From assembly GCA_002724575.1 (NCBI GenBank), contig PBPC01000065.1, positions 29,834-93,833 of the forward strand: a DNA stretch of 64,000 nucleotides, written 5' to 3'. This DNA is from Gemmatimonadota bacterium (GTDB lineage Bacteria; Gemmatimonadota; Gemmatimonadetes; Longimicrobiales; Gaopeijiaceae). Each line of letters begins with the position of its first letter. The first letter of the stretch is position 1. Under the pieces are notes generated by a model. It made no database searches. It had not been told where the DNA came from and saw only the letters and a program-made list of their open reading frames with translations. The translations under genes were made by a program, and so were the position numbers. This document shows positions 28,274-36,175 of the stretch, piece after piece.

Positions 28274-29692
28274 ATGACCACGACGATAAAGAAGCGAGGA
28301 GCCAAGATGGGCTATCTTTCTAGGACTGCTGGTCTGGCCACAGTAACCCTTATTCTAGCAATGGTAGCTGTGGTGACAGCGGTTGGCCCTCTGCTATCAC
28401 CAATAGCGGTGAAGGCGCAGGTTCGGATGACTGTTCCGCCTCAATCGGAAGCAGTTGCGTTAATAGGGGCCACCATCCACACCGTGACAAACGGCGTGAT
28501 TGAAAACGGTACGATCTTGTTTGAGAATGGGGTAATCAGGGACATTGGCACAGACGTAGAGATTCCTATGGGGACTCGAGTTGTAGACGTCTCTGGCAAG
28601 TACATCTACCCGGGCCTCATTGACGCATACAGCACGGTGGGGATCAGTGAGATCGGCTCTGTGGATGTCTCGAGTGACGTCAATGAACTGGGCGACTTTA
28701 ACCCCAACGTACGAGCTGATGTGGCGGTCAATGCGGAGAGCCGCCATATCGGTACCACACGCTCCGCTGGCGTACTTGTGACCCTTACAACACCGGGGGG
28801 TGGCCTCATCTCGGGTATGTCGTCAGCAATGAGCCTCGAGGGTTGGGATTGGGAGGAGATGTCAATTGAGTCGGCAGCTGCATTAAACGTGAATTGGCCC
28901 AACCCCAATTCGAGGGGTGGTAGGGGCGGTAGGGGCGGTCGAGGCCGAGGCTTCGGGCCTGGACCACAGGAGTCCCCCCCCACTTACGCTGAGCAAGTCC
29001 AGCAGCTCAAGGACTTTTTTGCTGAGGCTCGGGCATATCGTGATGCTACCAACGCGGGTGCAGAAGTGCGGTCCGATTCTCGTTATGCTGCGATGATTCC
29101 AGCGCTTGATGGGGATATTCCGGTAGTTGTCTCGGCGGACGGCGCCGCTCAGATAAACGATGCGATCACTTGGGCCCAGGAAGAGGGAGTGCGGCTAGTA
29201 ATCCGCGGAGGGGGCGACGCTATTCATGTCGCTGATCGGTTAGCGGCGAACAATATCCCTGTGATCCTTACCTCGACTATGGCTGCACCTGGTCGGGCTT
29301 ATGAAGGGTACGACGGAGCCTACACCATGCCCGCCCGTCTTCATGCAGCAGGAGTAAGGTTCGCCATTTCAGGTGGCTCGGGAGCTCTTTACACGAACCG
29401 ACTACCCTGGGAGGCAGGTGTGGCTGTTGCCTTTGGGCTTCCGGAAGAAGAAGCCCTGAAAGCCGTGACGATCAACGCTGCGGAGTTCATGGGGATCGGT
29501 GATCAGGTGGGTTCTCTGGAGCCAGGAAAGCAGGCGACATTCCTTATCACCACCGGAACCCCACTGGACATGACTAGTGATATAGAGCAGTCCTACATCC
29601 AGGGTCGTGAGATCGACATGAATGACATTCAAAAGCATTTCTTCGAGAAGTACATGGAGAAGGTGAGGCAAAACAGGCGGGTGGTGAGCTAG
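28274..29692 (+). CDS. Secreted amidohydrolase-fold protein lacking metal ligands
   Basis: 472 residues with a signal peptide (LATVTLILAMVAVV, cleavage near KAQ). The start is either ATG 28274 or ATG 28307; the second has a good CGAGGAG site 5 bases before it. The frame follows the amidohydrolase plan (KYIYPGLIDAYSTVG, ending GSLEPGKQATFLITTG). The His-x-His position is AYS and the later Asp position reads SGGSGALY, so the usual metal site is absent. A Gly-Arg repeat (near residue 215) is coded by tandem 9-base units. It sits 2 bases after the two-domain amidohydrolase and shares its high G+C. It may be a non-catalytic partner of that enzyme; this is inference from pairing. Confidence 0.83.
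   Translation: MTTTIKKRGAKMGYLSRTAGLATVTLILAMVAVVTAVGPLLSPIAVKAQVRMTVPPQSEAVALIGATIHTVTNGVIENGTILFENGVIRDIGTDVEIPMGTRVVDVSGKYIYPGLIDAYSTVGISEIGSVDVSSDVNELGDFNPNVRADVAVNAESRHIGTTRSAGVLVTLTTPGGGLISGMSSAMSLEGWDWEEMSIESAAALNVNWPNPNSRGGRGGRGGRGRGFGPGPQESPPTYAEQVQQLKDFFAEARAYRDATNAGAEVRSDSRYAAMIPALDGDIPVVVSADGAAQINDAITWAQEEGVRLVIRGGGDAIHVADRLAANNIPVILTSTMAAPGRAYEGYDGAYTMPARLHAAGVRFAISGGSGALYTNRLPWEAGVAVAFGLPEEEALKAVTINAAEFMGIGDQVGSLEPGKQATFLITTGTPLDMTSDIEQSYIQGREIDMNDIQKHFFEKYMEKVRQNRRVVS
28914..28940 (+). repeat. Tandem 9-base repeat encoding Gly-Gly-Arg
   Basis: Three near-identical units of GGGGYGGTM at 28914, 28923 and 28932 inside the pseudo-amidohydrolase gene. They encode a short Gly/Arg-rich flexible loop. 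Slippage could change its length without shifting the frame. Confidence 0.85.
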
Positions 29693-29735
29693 AAGGCGCT
29701 GAACAGCCCTCTCTTACTTTGCTGCCTGAGTCCTA

Positions 29736-29769
29736 ACGGGCTCCTAGCCCTCAAGGGTTAGGGGCCCGT
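29736..29769 (+). terminator. Probable terminator after the amidohydrolase pair
   Basis: A long hairpin: ACGGGCTCCTAGCCC pairs with GGGTTAGGGGCCCGT with two G-U pairs and a short loop, 43 bases after the stop. The 3' side is GTGTGTAT rather than a T run, so rho-independent action is less certain. It lies between converging genes and could serve both. Confidence 0.55.
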
Positions 29770-29859
29770 GTGTATACAAGCGTACAACTTAGGAACAATG
29801 AAATACCGTCCTTGACGTGGCTAGTCAGATTTGTCTACAACCAGCTACTCAAAACTGAA

Positions 29860-30447
29860 CTAGAGATAGGGGTTTTCCCCTGATGAGTGATCGGTAATAT
29901 CATGGACGCCTGTGAGCTCTGGGATAGCTTCTCGCAGCATGCGTTCCACACCCTGCCGGAGAGTCGCAGTGGAAAGCGCACAACCTTGGCAACCACCACT
30001 CATCTCAACATAGATGTCTGTCTCTTCAACGTTCACCAGAGAGATCATCCCCCCATGTGCTGCGATTGCGGGGTTCACCTGAACCTCAAGGACTTCACGA
30101 ACTCGCTCCGCAATCTCACCCTGTGGTGGATCTTGAGATTTCTTGGGTTCATCCGGCTCTAGGGTGCGAACTTCAAAACCGCTCTCGTTAATACGCTGCA
30201 CGTAGTCGACGGTCGCACCGTCGAGTTGGTTCACTAGAGATTGCTCAACCAAGATTGAGAATCCGCCTACATCTTCCTCTTGGTCATCCGGTGAACGCTC
30301 ATTAGCTCCAACCAGCGTAAGGTCAAAGTGTGGCTTCAAGCCGCCACCGACATCTCGCATAGCGATTCGCAATGCTTCTAATTCCCCCCCACTCTCATCA
30401 AGCAGTGAGAGGACAACCTCTCGAGCACGGTCTGTAAAAGTGATCAT
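29860..30447 (-). CDS. nfuA: NfuA-type iron-sulfur cluster carrier
   Basis: 195 residues in two domains. Residues 1-100 are a degenerate HesB/IscA-like (A-type) domain that has lost the three cysteines of IscA. Residues 112-195 are the NifU C-terminal domain with C153-Q-G-C156, which binds a 4Fe-4S cluster at the dimer interface. The length matches E. coli NfuA (191). It delivers clusters to apoproteins; clients here could include the iron-sulfur proteins of this window. It is divergent from glyQS with 156 bases between, where TATAAT at 30466 is the only promoter-like element I noticed. Confidence 0.9.
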   Translation of the reverse strand: MITFTDRAREVVLSLLDESGGELEALRIAMRDVGGGLKPHFDLTLVGANERSPDDQEEDVGGFSILVEQSLVNQLDGATVDYVQRINESGFEVRTLEPDEPKKSQDPPQGEIAERVREVLEVQVNPAIAAHGGMISLVNVEETDIYVEMSGGCQGCALSTATLRQGVERMLREAIPELTGVHDITDHSSGENPYL

Positions 30448-30603
30448 ACCCCAATTTTAATCACTTATAATTCTGGTTGCAATTAATGCTTGATTAGAGA
30501 TATCTGGATTTGCTACACGGATGACGTTGATCAGGCTAGGTGCCTCCGGTACCTTTTCCGACCGACCCACTCCTGTCATAAGTCCTTGAAAATAAAGGGA
30601 TTA

Positions 30604-31920
30604 ATGGTGACTGCGGACCTGATGGAGAAGCTTGTATCACTTGCCAAGCGGCGAGGGTATGTCTTCCAATCATCCGAGATCTATGGTGGGACAGGATCAG
30701 TCTGGGACTATGGATCTCTAGGAGTTGAACTCAAGCGCAACGTCAAGGAGTTGTGGTGGTCCTCGATGGTACATCAGCGTGAAGACGTCGAGGGTGTGGA
30801 TGCGTCGATCCTAATGCATCCCCGCGTCTGGGAAGCTTCTGGTCACGTAGAAAGTTTCACTGACCCGCTAGTTGAGTGTACTAACTGTCATCGTCGCTTT
30901 CGGACGGACTTGCCTAAGGTAAAGGATGGGCAATGTCCAGTATGTGGCACAAAAGAGGCTTTTACTGAACCTCGGCTCTTCAACCTGATGTTTAAGACAT
31001 TCATGGGACCAGTTGAAGATTCGTCCGCGACTGTGTATTTACGACCTGAGACAGCTCAGGGGATTTTTGTCAATTTCTTGAACGTTCAGGGTACGACAAG
31101 ACAGAAAGTCCCCTTCGGGATCGCCCAGATCGGGAAGGCCTTTCGGAACGAGATTACGCCTGGGAACTTCATTTTCCGCACGCGTGAGTTTGAACAGGCT
31201 GAAATGCAGTTTTTTGTGAAGCCTGGAGATGATGAGGTTGTTTTTGAAGAATGGAAGGACCTTCGTATGCAATGGCACCTCGGGCTCGGGATTCGTCCAG
31301 AGAAGTTGAGGTTTCACGAGCACGGGGCAGATGAACTAGCACATTATTGTAAGAAAGCGTTTGATATAGAGTACGAATTTCCCTTTGGGTGGAAGGAATT
31401 CGAAGGCATCCACAACCGCACAGATTACGATCTCGCTCGCCATCAGGAGTACTCTGGAAAACGTCTTGAATACATCGATCCGACTTCGAATGAACGCTAT
31501 ATCCCTTACGTAGTAGAGACATCAATGGGGGTAGACCGCACAGTGCTTGTTCTATTGGCGGATGCGTACCGGGAGGAAGAAGTCGAGGGCGAAAAAAGGG
31601 TTTTACTGTCACTACAGCCACAGTTAGCACCTCTTAAAGCTGCGGTATTCCCTCTGGTGAAAAAGGACGGGATGCCGGAGATCGCGATGAAGCTGATGGG
31701 TGATCTGCGGTCGTCAGGAATCCCATCATTCTATGATCAATCGGGTGCGATCGGTCGACGATATCGTCGCCAGGATGAGATTGGAACGCCATGGTGCATC
31801 ACAGTCGACGGACAAAGCACAGAGGATGGCACGGTGACAGTCCGAGATCGGGATAGCCTAGGACAGGAACGAGTAGGGGTAGATAAGGTTGTAACCTGGA
31901 TCACCAACCAGCTTTCTTGA
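30604..31920 (+). CDS. glyQS: Glycyl-tRNA synthetase, single-chain alpha2 type
   Basis: 438 residues from the ATG at 30604; the frame is open upstream to 30490 but the conserved family start is here. It is the class II synthetase of Thermus/Mycoplasma/eukaryote type, not the alpha2-beta2 type of E. coli. Seen: DYGSLGVELKRN near the N terminus, a zinc ribbon C92-x2-C95 and C111-x2-C114, motif 2 region YLRPETAQGIF (145-155), and TSMGVDRTV as motif 3. The C terminus is the anticodon-binding domain. No tRNA genes are nearby. Confidence 0.93.
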   Translation: MVTADLMEKLVSLAKRRGYVFQSSEIYGGTGSVWDYGSLGVELKRNVKELWWSSMVHQREDVEGVDASILMHPRVWEASGHVESFTDPLVECTNCHRRFRTDLPKVKDGQCPVCGTKEAFTEPRLFNLMFKTFMGPVEDSSATVYLRPETAQGIFVNFLNVQGTTRQKVPFGIAQIGKAFRNEITPGNFIFRTREFEQAEMQFFVKPGDDEVVFEEWKDLRMQWHLGLGIRPEKLRFHEHGADELAHYCKKAFDIEYEFPFGWKEFEGIHNRTDYDLARHQEYSGKRLEYIDPTSNERYIPYVVETSMGVDRTVLVLLADAYREEEVEGEKRVLLSLQPQLAPLKAAVFPLVKKDGMPEIAMKLMGDLRSSGIPSFYDQSGAIGRRYRRQDEIGTPWCITVDGQSTEDGTVTVRDRDSLGQERVGVDKVVTWITNQLS

Positions 31921-32052
31921 CTGATCCCCTCAAGCGGAACGAGTTCCGGTTAGATAATAGTTAAGTACCCAAGGGGTCGCCTCGACCCTATACTCACTTG
32001 CGGTCAAGTAGCTTAGCCATGCGACCGCGCTTTGTTCTGCTAAGATCCGGAG

Positions 32053-33543
32053 ATGTCTGTGGCGTCGAAATCTGAAGTCTTCAGTTCCCGTTGGGGCATG
32101 CTGCTTGCTATGCTCGGCATGGCTGTTGGCACTGGAAATATTTGGCGTTTTCCCCGGATTGCAGCAAGCAATGGTGGAGGATCTTTCCTTGTGGCCTGGG
32201 TGGTTTTTCTCCTCGCTTGGTCGGTGCCGCTCCTGATCCTCGAGTTTGGTATGGGGAAGGGAACTCGCAGTGGTTCGATCGGGGCCTTCGTTAAGACACT
32301 CGGACCAAAATTTGCTTGGATGGGCGCATGGATCGCCTTTGTAGCGACGGCGATCATGTTCTACTACAGCGTGGTAATGGGGTGGACGATTCGTTTTTTT
32401 GTCGGAACCCTGACGGGTGAAGTTCCGGGGGCAACACCGAGTGCGTTTTGGGACTCTTTTCATTCTACAAGCGGGGCTCTCATTACCCATGTAGTCGCCA
32501 TGGCACTGGGGCTCTTCGTAGTCTCAAGGGGAGTGAAGGGGATTGAAGCTGCTGCAAAATTTCTAATCCCTAGCCTCATCATTCTTGTTATGGTACTCGC
32601 AGTTCGGGCTGTCACGCTGCCGGGTGCCAGCGCAGGCCTTGAGTTTCTGTTCACGCCTGACTGGGCTGCATTAGGAAATTACGAGATCTGGATCGAGGCC
32701 CTCACGCAAAATGCTTGGGATACCGGAGCGGGTTGGGGCTTGGTACTCACCTACGCCCTGTATATGAGAGCGGATGAGGACACTGCACTGAACGCATTCG
32801 TGATTGGTTTTGGGAATAACTCGATGTCTCTTCTGGCCGGCATCATGGTTTTATGTACGGTGTTCTCGGTTATGCCAGAAGCTGCCAGTGAAATCGTGGG
32901 AGCAGGTAATGAGGGACTAACCTTCATATGGGTTCCTCAACTATTCCAACAGATCCCGGGTGGGCGGTTATTCCAAGGGCTCTTCTTCCTGGCTCTTGTA
33001 TTTGCGGCCTGGACCAGTTTGGTCGCGATGATTGAGCTTGCGAGCAGGATTCTCATAGATCTTGGGATGGCGCGGAGTCGAGCGATTATGGTTGTCGGTC
33101 TAGCGGGAATTCTCTTTGGAATCCCAAGTGCCTTGAAGTTGGGGATCTTCCAGAACCAAGATTGGGTTTGGGGTGTGGGTCTAATGGTTTCTGGTTTCTT
33201 CTTCGCTTTTGCCGTGCTCCGTTATGGGGTTACAAAGTGGAGAGAGAAATTCATTAACCAGGAAGGTTCGGATATCCGTATTGGTGCGTGGTGGGACTGG
33301 GCAATGCGACTTGTTGCAGTCGAAGCGATTGTTCTTGCCCTCTGGTGGCTGTGGGAAGCTCGTTCGGACGATGTTGCTGCAACGTGGACACTGTTTAGTC
33401 CCTATAATATTGGTACAGTGCTGATCCAGTTTGTGATCGTTGTGGTCATACTCCGGTTAGCAAACAACTGGTTAGCTAAGACCGTCCAAGCCAGATGGCA
33501 TGACGATGCCGCCATGCTTGAGTTAAGTACAAGAGAGAGGTAG
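32053..33543 (+). CDS. Neurotransmitter:sodium symporter (NSS/LeuT family)
   Basis: 496 residues with about 12 membrane segments. Helix 1 has MLLAMLGMAVGTGNIWRFPR, the LeuT-type unwound region that binds sodium and substrate. NSS members import amino acids or related compounds with sodium. Bacterial methionine/alanine NSS carriers need a tiny MetS subunit; a MetS-like peptide is coded 2.5 kb downstream (36014-36130), not beside this gene. The 132 bases before the gene hold a weak 6-bp hairpin (31974-31988). It stands as a single gene. Confidence 0.9.
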   Translation: MSVASKSEVFSSRWGMLLAMLGMAVGTGNIWRFPRIAASNGGGSFLVAWVVFLLAWSVPLLILEFGMGKGTRSGSIGAFVKTLGPKFAWMGAWIAFVATAIMFYYSVVMGWTIRFFVGTLTGEVPGATPSAFWDSFHSTSGALITHVVAMALGLFVVSRGVKGIEAAAKFLIPSLIILVMVLAVRAVTLPGASAGLEFLFTPDWAALGNYEIWIEALTQNAWDTGAGWGLVLTYALYMRADEDTALNAFVIGFGNNSMSLLAGIMVLCTVFSVMPEAASEIVGAGNEGLTFIWVPQLFQQIPGGRLFQGLFFLALVFAAWTSLVAMIELASRILIDLGMARSRAIMVVGLAGILFGIPSALKLGIFQNQDWVWGVGLMVSGFFFAFAVLRYGVTKWREKFINQEGSDIRIGAWWDWAMRLVAVEAIVLALWWLWEARSDDVAATWTLFSPYNIGTVLIQFVIVVVILRLANNWLAKTVQARWHDDAAMLELSTRER

Positions 33544-33611
33544 GTGGGTAGCAGATAAGTATTGGTTGTCAATTTCTTGGTAGGGCCTATGCCGTCTCTA
33601 ACTTTCCTCCT

Positions 33612-34397
33612 ATGACCCTCCACGACTCATACGCCCGATTTACTCCATACGAAATTGCGTTTCCCGACCAAGATCTTCTTGATGAATTGATTGTCGGAAT
33701 TGATGAAGAAGCGAAGAGCCGAGATATGGACCTCTCAGACCCGAACGCTTTCTTCACGATGGGGCGGGTGAACGCGTTTGTAAGAGAGATTCAAGGTCCT
33801 GATGCGCTACCGGAGAGCATCCATCAATACGTCATGCTGGTCTTCCATGCTGTGCATTTTAATCAGGCTGGATGTCCCACCTATTTGCTCAGCGAAAAGG
33901 TGACCCGCGATCTGGTTGACAATTATCAGGGCGGACAACCAATACCACCGGAATCTTCAGGGTATATGCAACTTCCACAGCACCTCCTTTGGATGTCTGG
34001 TGCAAATTCAGATGCTCCTGAGTCGATTGACGGTGTGTTTTGGATACTTTCAAGTCGCGGAACCTTCCACTCGCTCTTGATTGCAGGTCTTCGACCCGAT
34101 CGTCCGGGTTTTGTTATCGCACCGCTTCCTGATGCGCCGGTATCGGAGACTAGTAAATGGGTTAAGGCCGTCGTACGGAATGGCACGGATGACTTTTCGA
34201 GTCAGTTACCCGGTAGTGAGTTGGACCAACTTCATATGCTGGAAACGTCCGGAGAGGTGCTCAAGCTTTTAGCTCGATTTTTTGCGTATGTTTCATCTGA
34301 GCAGGGCGCAGTTGAAATGGTGAGTGCTAGGGCCAGTGATCAAGCGGATCCGGTCCCTTCGGCTCTCCCTTTTTTCCGAGTTACTCAGAATGCCTAG
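33612..34397 (+). CDS. Unrecognised cytoplasmic protein upstream of endonuclease III
   Basis: 261 residues, no signal peptide or membrane segment, no nucleotide or metal motif I can name. It is mixed alpha/beta with an evenly spread charged surface. Central segments include HQYVMLVFHAVHFNQAGCPTYLLSEK and FWILSSRGTFHSLLIAGLRPD. Its last 8 bases overlap the start of the nth gene, so translation is coupled. It therefore probably belongs with nth in one transcript, but whether it takes part in DNA repair cannot be seen. Confidence 0.75.
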   Translation: MTLHDSYARFTPYEIAFPDQDLLDELIVGIDEEAKSRDMDLSDPNAFFTMGRVNAFVREIQGPDALPESIHQYVMLVFHAVHFNQAGCPTYLLSEKVTRDLVDNYQGGQPIPPESSGYMQLPQHLLWMSGANSDAPESIDGVFWILSSRGTFHSLLIAGLRPDRPGFVIAPLPDAPVSETSKWVKAVVRNGTDDFSSQLPGSELDQLHMLETSGEVLKLLARFFAYVSSEQGAVEMVSARASDQADPVPSALPFFRVTQNA

Positions 34398-35040
34398 AGA
34401 GTCTAAGCAGGCTCGTATTGCTCGGGCACAGGAGGTCTACGACCTGTTACTAGAGGAGTACCCTGATGCTCACTGTGAGCTAGAGTTTGCTGATCCGTTT
34501 CAGCTAGCAGTATCGACGATACTGTCAGCTCAGACTACGGATGAGCGCGTGAATATGGTGACCCCCGAATTGTTCGGCCGTTATCCTGACTCGAAATCAC
34601 TGGCTTCAAGCACCCAGAACGATGTGGAGAACATTATCCACTCCACTGGTTTCTTTCGGAATAAAGCCAAGAATATCATCGGGTTTGCCCAAGGAGTTGA
34701 GGTGGAACATCAAGGGGAGGTGCCAAGCACCATGGCTGAACTCTCGGCCTTACCTGGCGTTGGACGCAAAACGGCAAATGTGATACTTGGGAATGCCTTC
34801 GGGATTGATGAAGGAGTCGTAGTGGATACACATGTAAAACGCCTCTCAACTCGGCTAAGGTTCACGAAAGAGAAGACTCCAGAGAGGATCGAACGTGACC
34901 TGATATCAATCTTTCCAAACGAATACTGGACAATGCTATCGCACCTCTTGATTTGGCATGGTCGTCGAGTCTGCGATGCGCGTAAGCCTAGTTGTGAAGC
35001 ATGTGCAGTGAGCCACCTGTGCCCCTCTTCTCGCGTATAG
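34390..35040 (+). CDS. nth: Endonuclease III (base-excision repair glycosylase/AP lyase)
   Basis: 216 residues from ATG 34390, close to E. coli Nth (211). The helix-hairpin-helix is LPGVGRKTANVIL with catalytic Lys K127 and the catalytic Asp D146 in VVDTHVKR. The 4Fe-4S loop at the C terminus is C195-x6-C202-x2-C205-x5-C211, exactly the family spacing. It removes oxidised pyrimidines and cuts the abasic strand. It overlaps the unknown upstream gene by 8 bases. Confidence 0.95.
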   Translation: MPRESKQARIARAQEVYDLLLEEYPDAHCELEFADPFQLAVSTILSAQTTDERVNMVTPELFGRYPDSKSLASSTQNDVENIIHSTGFFRNKAKNIIGFAQGVEVEHQGEVPSTMAELSALPGVGRKTANVILGNAFGIDEGVVVDTHVKRLSTRLRFTKEKTPERIERDLISIFPNEYWTMLSHLLIWHGRRVCDARKPSCEACAVSHLCPSSRV

Positions 35041-35162
35041 GTGCTAAATCAGTCGGTTGGGGAGTAACGAAAGACACGAGTGATCAGCAGAGAGTGGGTT
35101 GACTGCCCTGAACATTGCGCATACAGGTTCGGTCGAAACCCAAATTTTATCTAAAGGTTAAG

Positions 35163-35732
35163 ATGCCTGGTCGCCAAGAAGCTGTTGCTCTACTTGAGGA
35201 ATGGGTCGGAAACGAGGGCCTACGCAGACACATGTATGCTGTTGAGGCTGCTGTGCGATACTACGCGCAACTCCGTGGTGGCGATGAAGACATCTGGGGC
35301 CTTGCAGGCCTCCTACACGACTTAGACTGGGAGAAACACCCTGAGGAGCACCCACTTAGAGCTGTCGCTCGGCTGAGGGAAGAGGGTTATCCAGAAGAAG
35401 TTCTCCATGCGATCCTCGCACATCGCGCTGATTTCACGGGTGTTAAACCTGAAAGCGAGCTTGATAAAGTGCTCATCGCCTGTGATGAGCTTTCTGGCCT
35501 TGTGTATGCTACGTGTCTTGTTAGGCCTAATGGCATAGACGATATGAAGCCCAAGTCGGTGACCAAGAAGTTAAAGGATAAGACATTCGCAGCGGGCGTA
35601 AGTAGAGATGAGGTCCAAAAGGGTGTTGATTTGATTGGACTCGAGCGTGCAGAACACATTCAGAATATCATTAACGCTCTTCGGACTGTTGCCGATCAGC
35701 TTCAAATCAGGGGAGAGGATCTTCATGGCTGA
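35163..35732 (+). CDS. HD-domain phosphohydrolase-like protein
   Basis: 189 residues from ATG 35163. The HD motif is H23 in RRHMYAVEA, then H52-D53 in LLHDLDWEKHP; further His and Asp residues (AILAHRAD, IACDEL) complete a metal site. The size and opening LLEEWVGNEGLRRHMYAVEAA match the family of stand-alone bacterial HD hydrolases often annotated as HDIG or predicted hydrolases. The natural substrate is unknown. A structured 281-base gap follows. Confidence 0.85.
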   Translation: MPGRQEAVALLEEWVGNEGLRRHMYAVEAAVRYYAQLRGGDEDIWGLAGLLHDLDWEKHPEEHPLRAVARLREEGYPEEVLHAILAHRADFTGVKPESELDKVLIACDELSGLVYATCLVRPNGIDDMKPKSVTKKLKDKTFAAGVSRDEVQKGVDLIGLERAEHIQNIINALRTVADQLQIRGEDLHG

Positions 35733-36013
35733 CATAGAATCTGAATTACCTGGATCCGATTTGATTTGAACTTAAATGGGGGGCGTTAGCCAATCCGCTC
35801 CTTGAAAGTGGGTGTCGACAACCACGGTTCTGCTGGCTCAATCTTGGGTACCGCGGATACTCTGATACTGATAAAGAATTAGCAGGTGGCTTGCAGCTCT
35901 AACGCGCTTCTGCCACCTTACGCCGGCTTCAAACTTATGAGTGTTGAAGCCCCGCCAAATCTCTTATAAAAACAGATATCTGAGACCGCCTGCAGAAGGG
36001 CTGGGAGCCACCT
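35733..36013 (+). other. Structured non-coding stretch before the MetS-like gene
   Basis: 281 bases with no convincing gene. Two adjacent hairpins stand out. At 35884-35918, AGGTGGC pairs with GCCACCT around a 21-base loop. At 35925-35951, GGCTTCAA pairs with TTGAAGCC around an 11-base loop. Neither is followed by a T run. The arrangement could be an mRNA leader or small RNA upstream of the MetS-like gene and carB. I do not recognise a riboswitch class. A 10-codon frame starting at 35938 is too weak to call. Confidence 0.4.
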
Positions 36014-36130
36014 ATGACGATAGCTACATGGATCACAATGGTCCTGATCCTAAGTTTTGTCTGGGGTGGCTTTTCATGGGTTCTCTTTACCGCTATACGA
36101 AGGGAGGCAGGAAAAAGCGGTGAGGTATAA
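36014..36130 (+). CDS. MetS-like small membrane subunit of an NSS transporter
   Basis: A 38-residue peptide, MTIATWITMVLILSFVWGGF then SWVLFTAIRREAGKSGEV, with one membrane segment and a basic end. The invariant W-G-G of the methionine/alanine importer small subunit (MetS family) is present, and the short polar start and charged tail agree. GGGAG lies 6 bases before the ATG. The gene fits between the structured leader and the carB start. In known systems metS sits right next to its NSS partner; here the only NSS gene in view is 2.5 kb upstream, with three genes between. The family call rests on a short motif and could be chance, but the ribosome site, hydrophobicity and motif together are persuasive. 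Confidence 0.65.
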   Translation: MTIATWITMVLILSFVWGGFSWVLFTAIRREAGKSGEV

Positions 36131-36175
36131 CTCCCGGGCCTTCTGTGTTGCGCAACCCAATTTAGTAGCGATTAC

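Noticed and set aside
31974..31988. Hairpin after glyQS as a terminator
   Set aside because: Only 6 bp with no T run; too weak to list as a feature.
31930..32490. 186-codon minus-strand frame across the NSS start
   Set aside because: It overlaps a clear symporter N terminus; Lys, Arg and His composition is typical of antisense frames.
35938..36123. Short frames overlapping the MetS-like gene (a 10-codon frame from 35938 and a 60-codon frame from 35941)
   Set aside because: Neither has a ribosome site or hydrophobic or conserved pattern, and the longer one conflicts with the better-supported 36014 frame.
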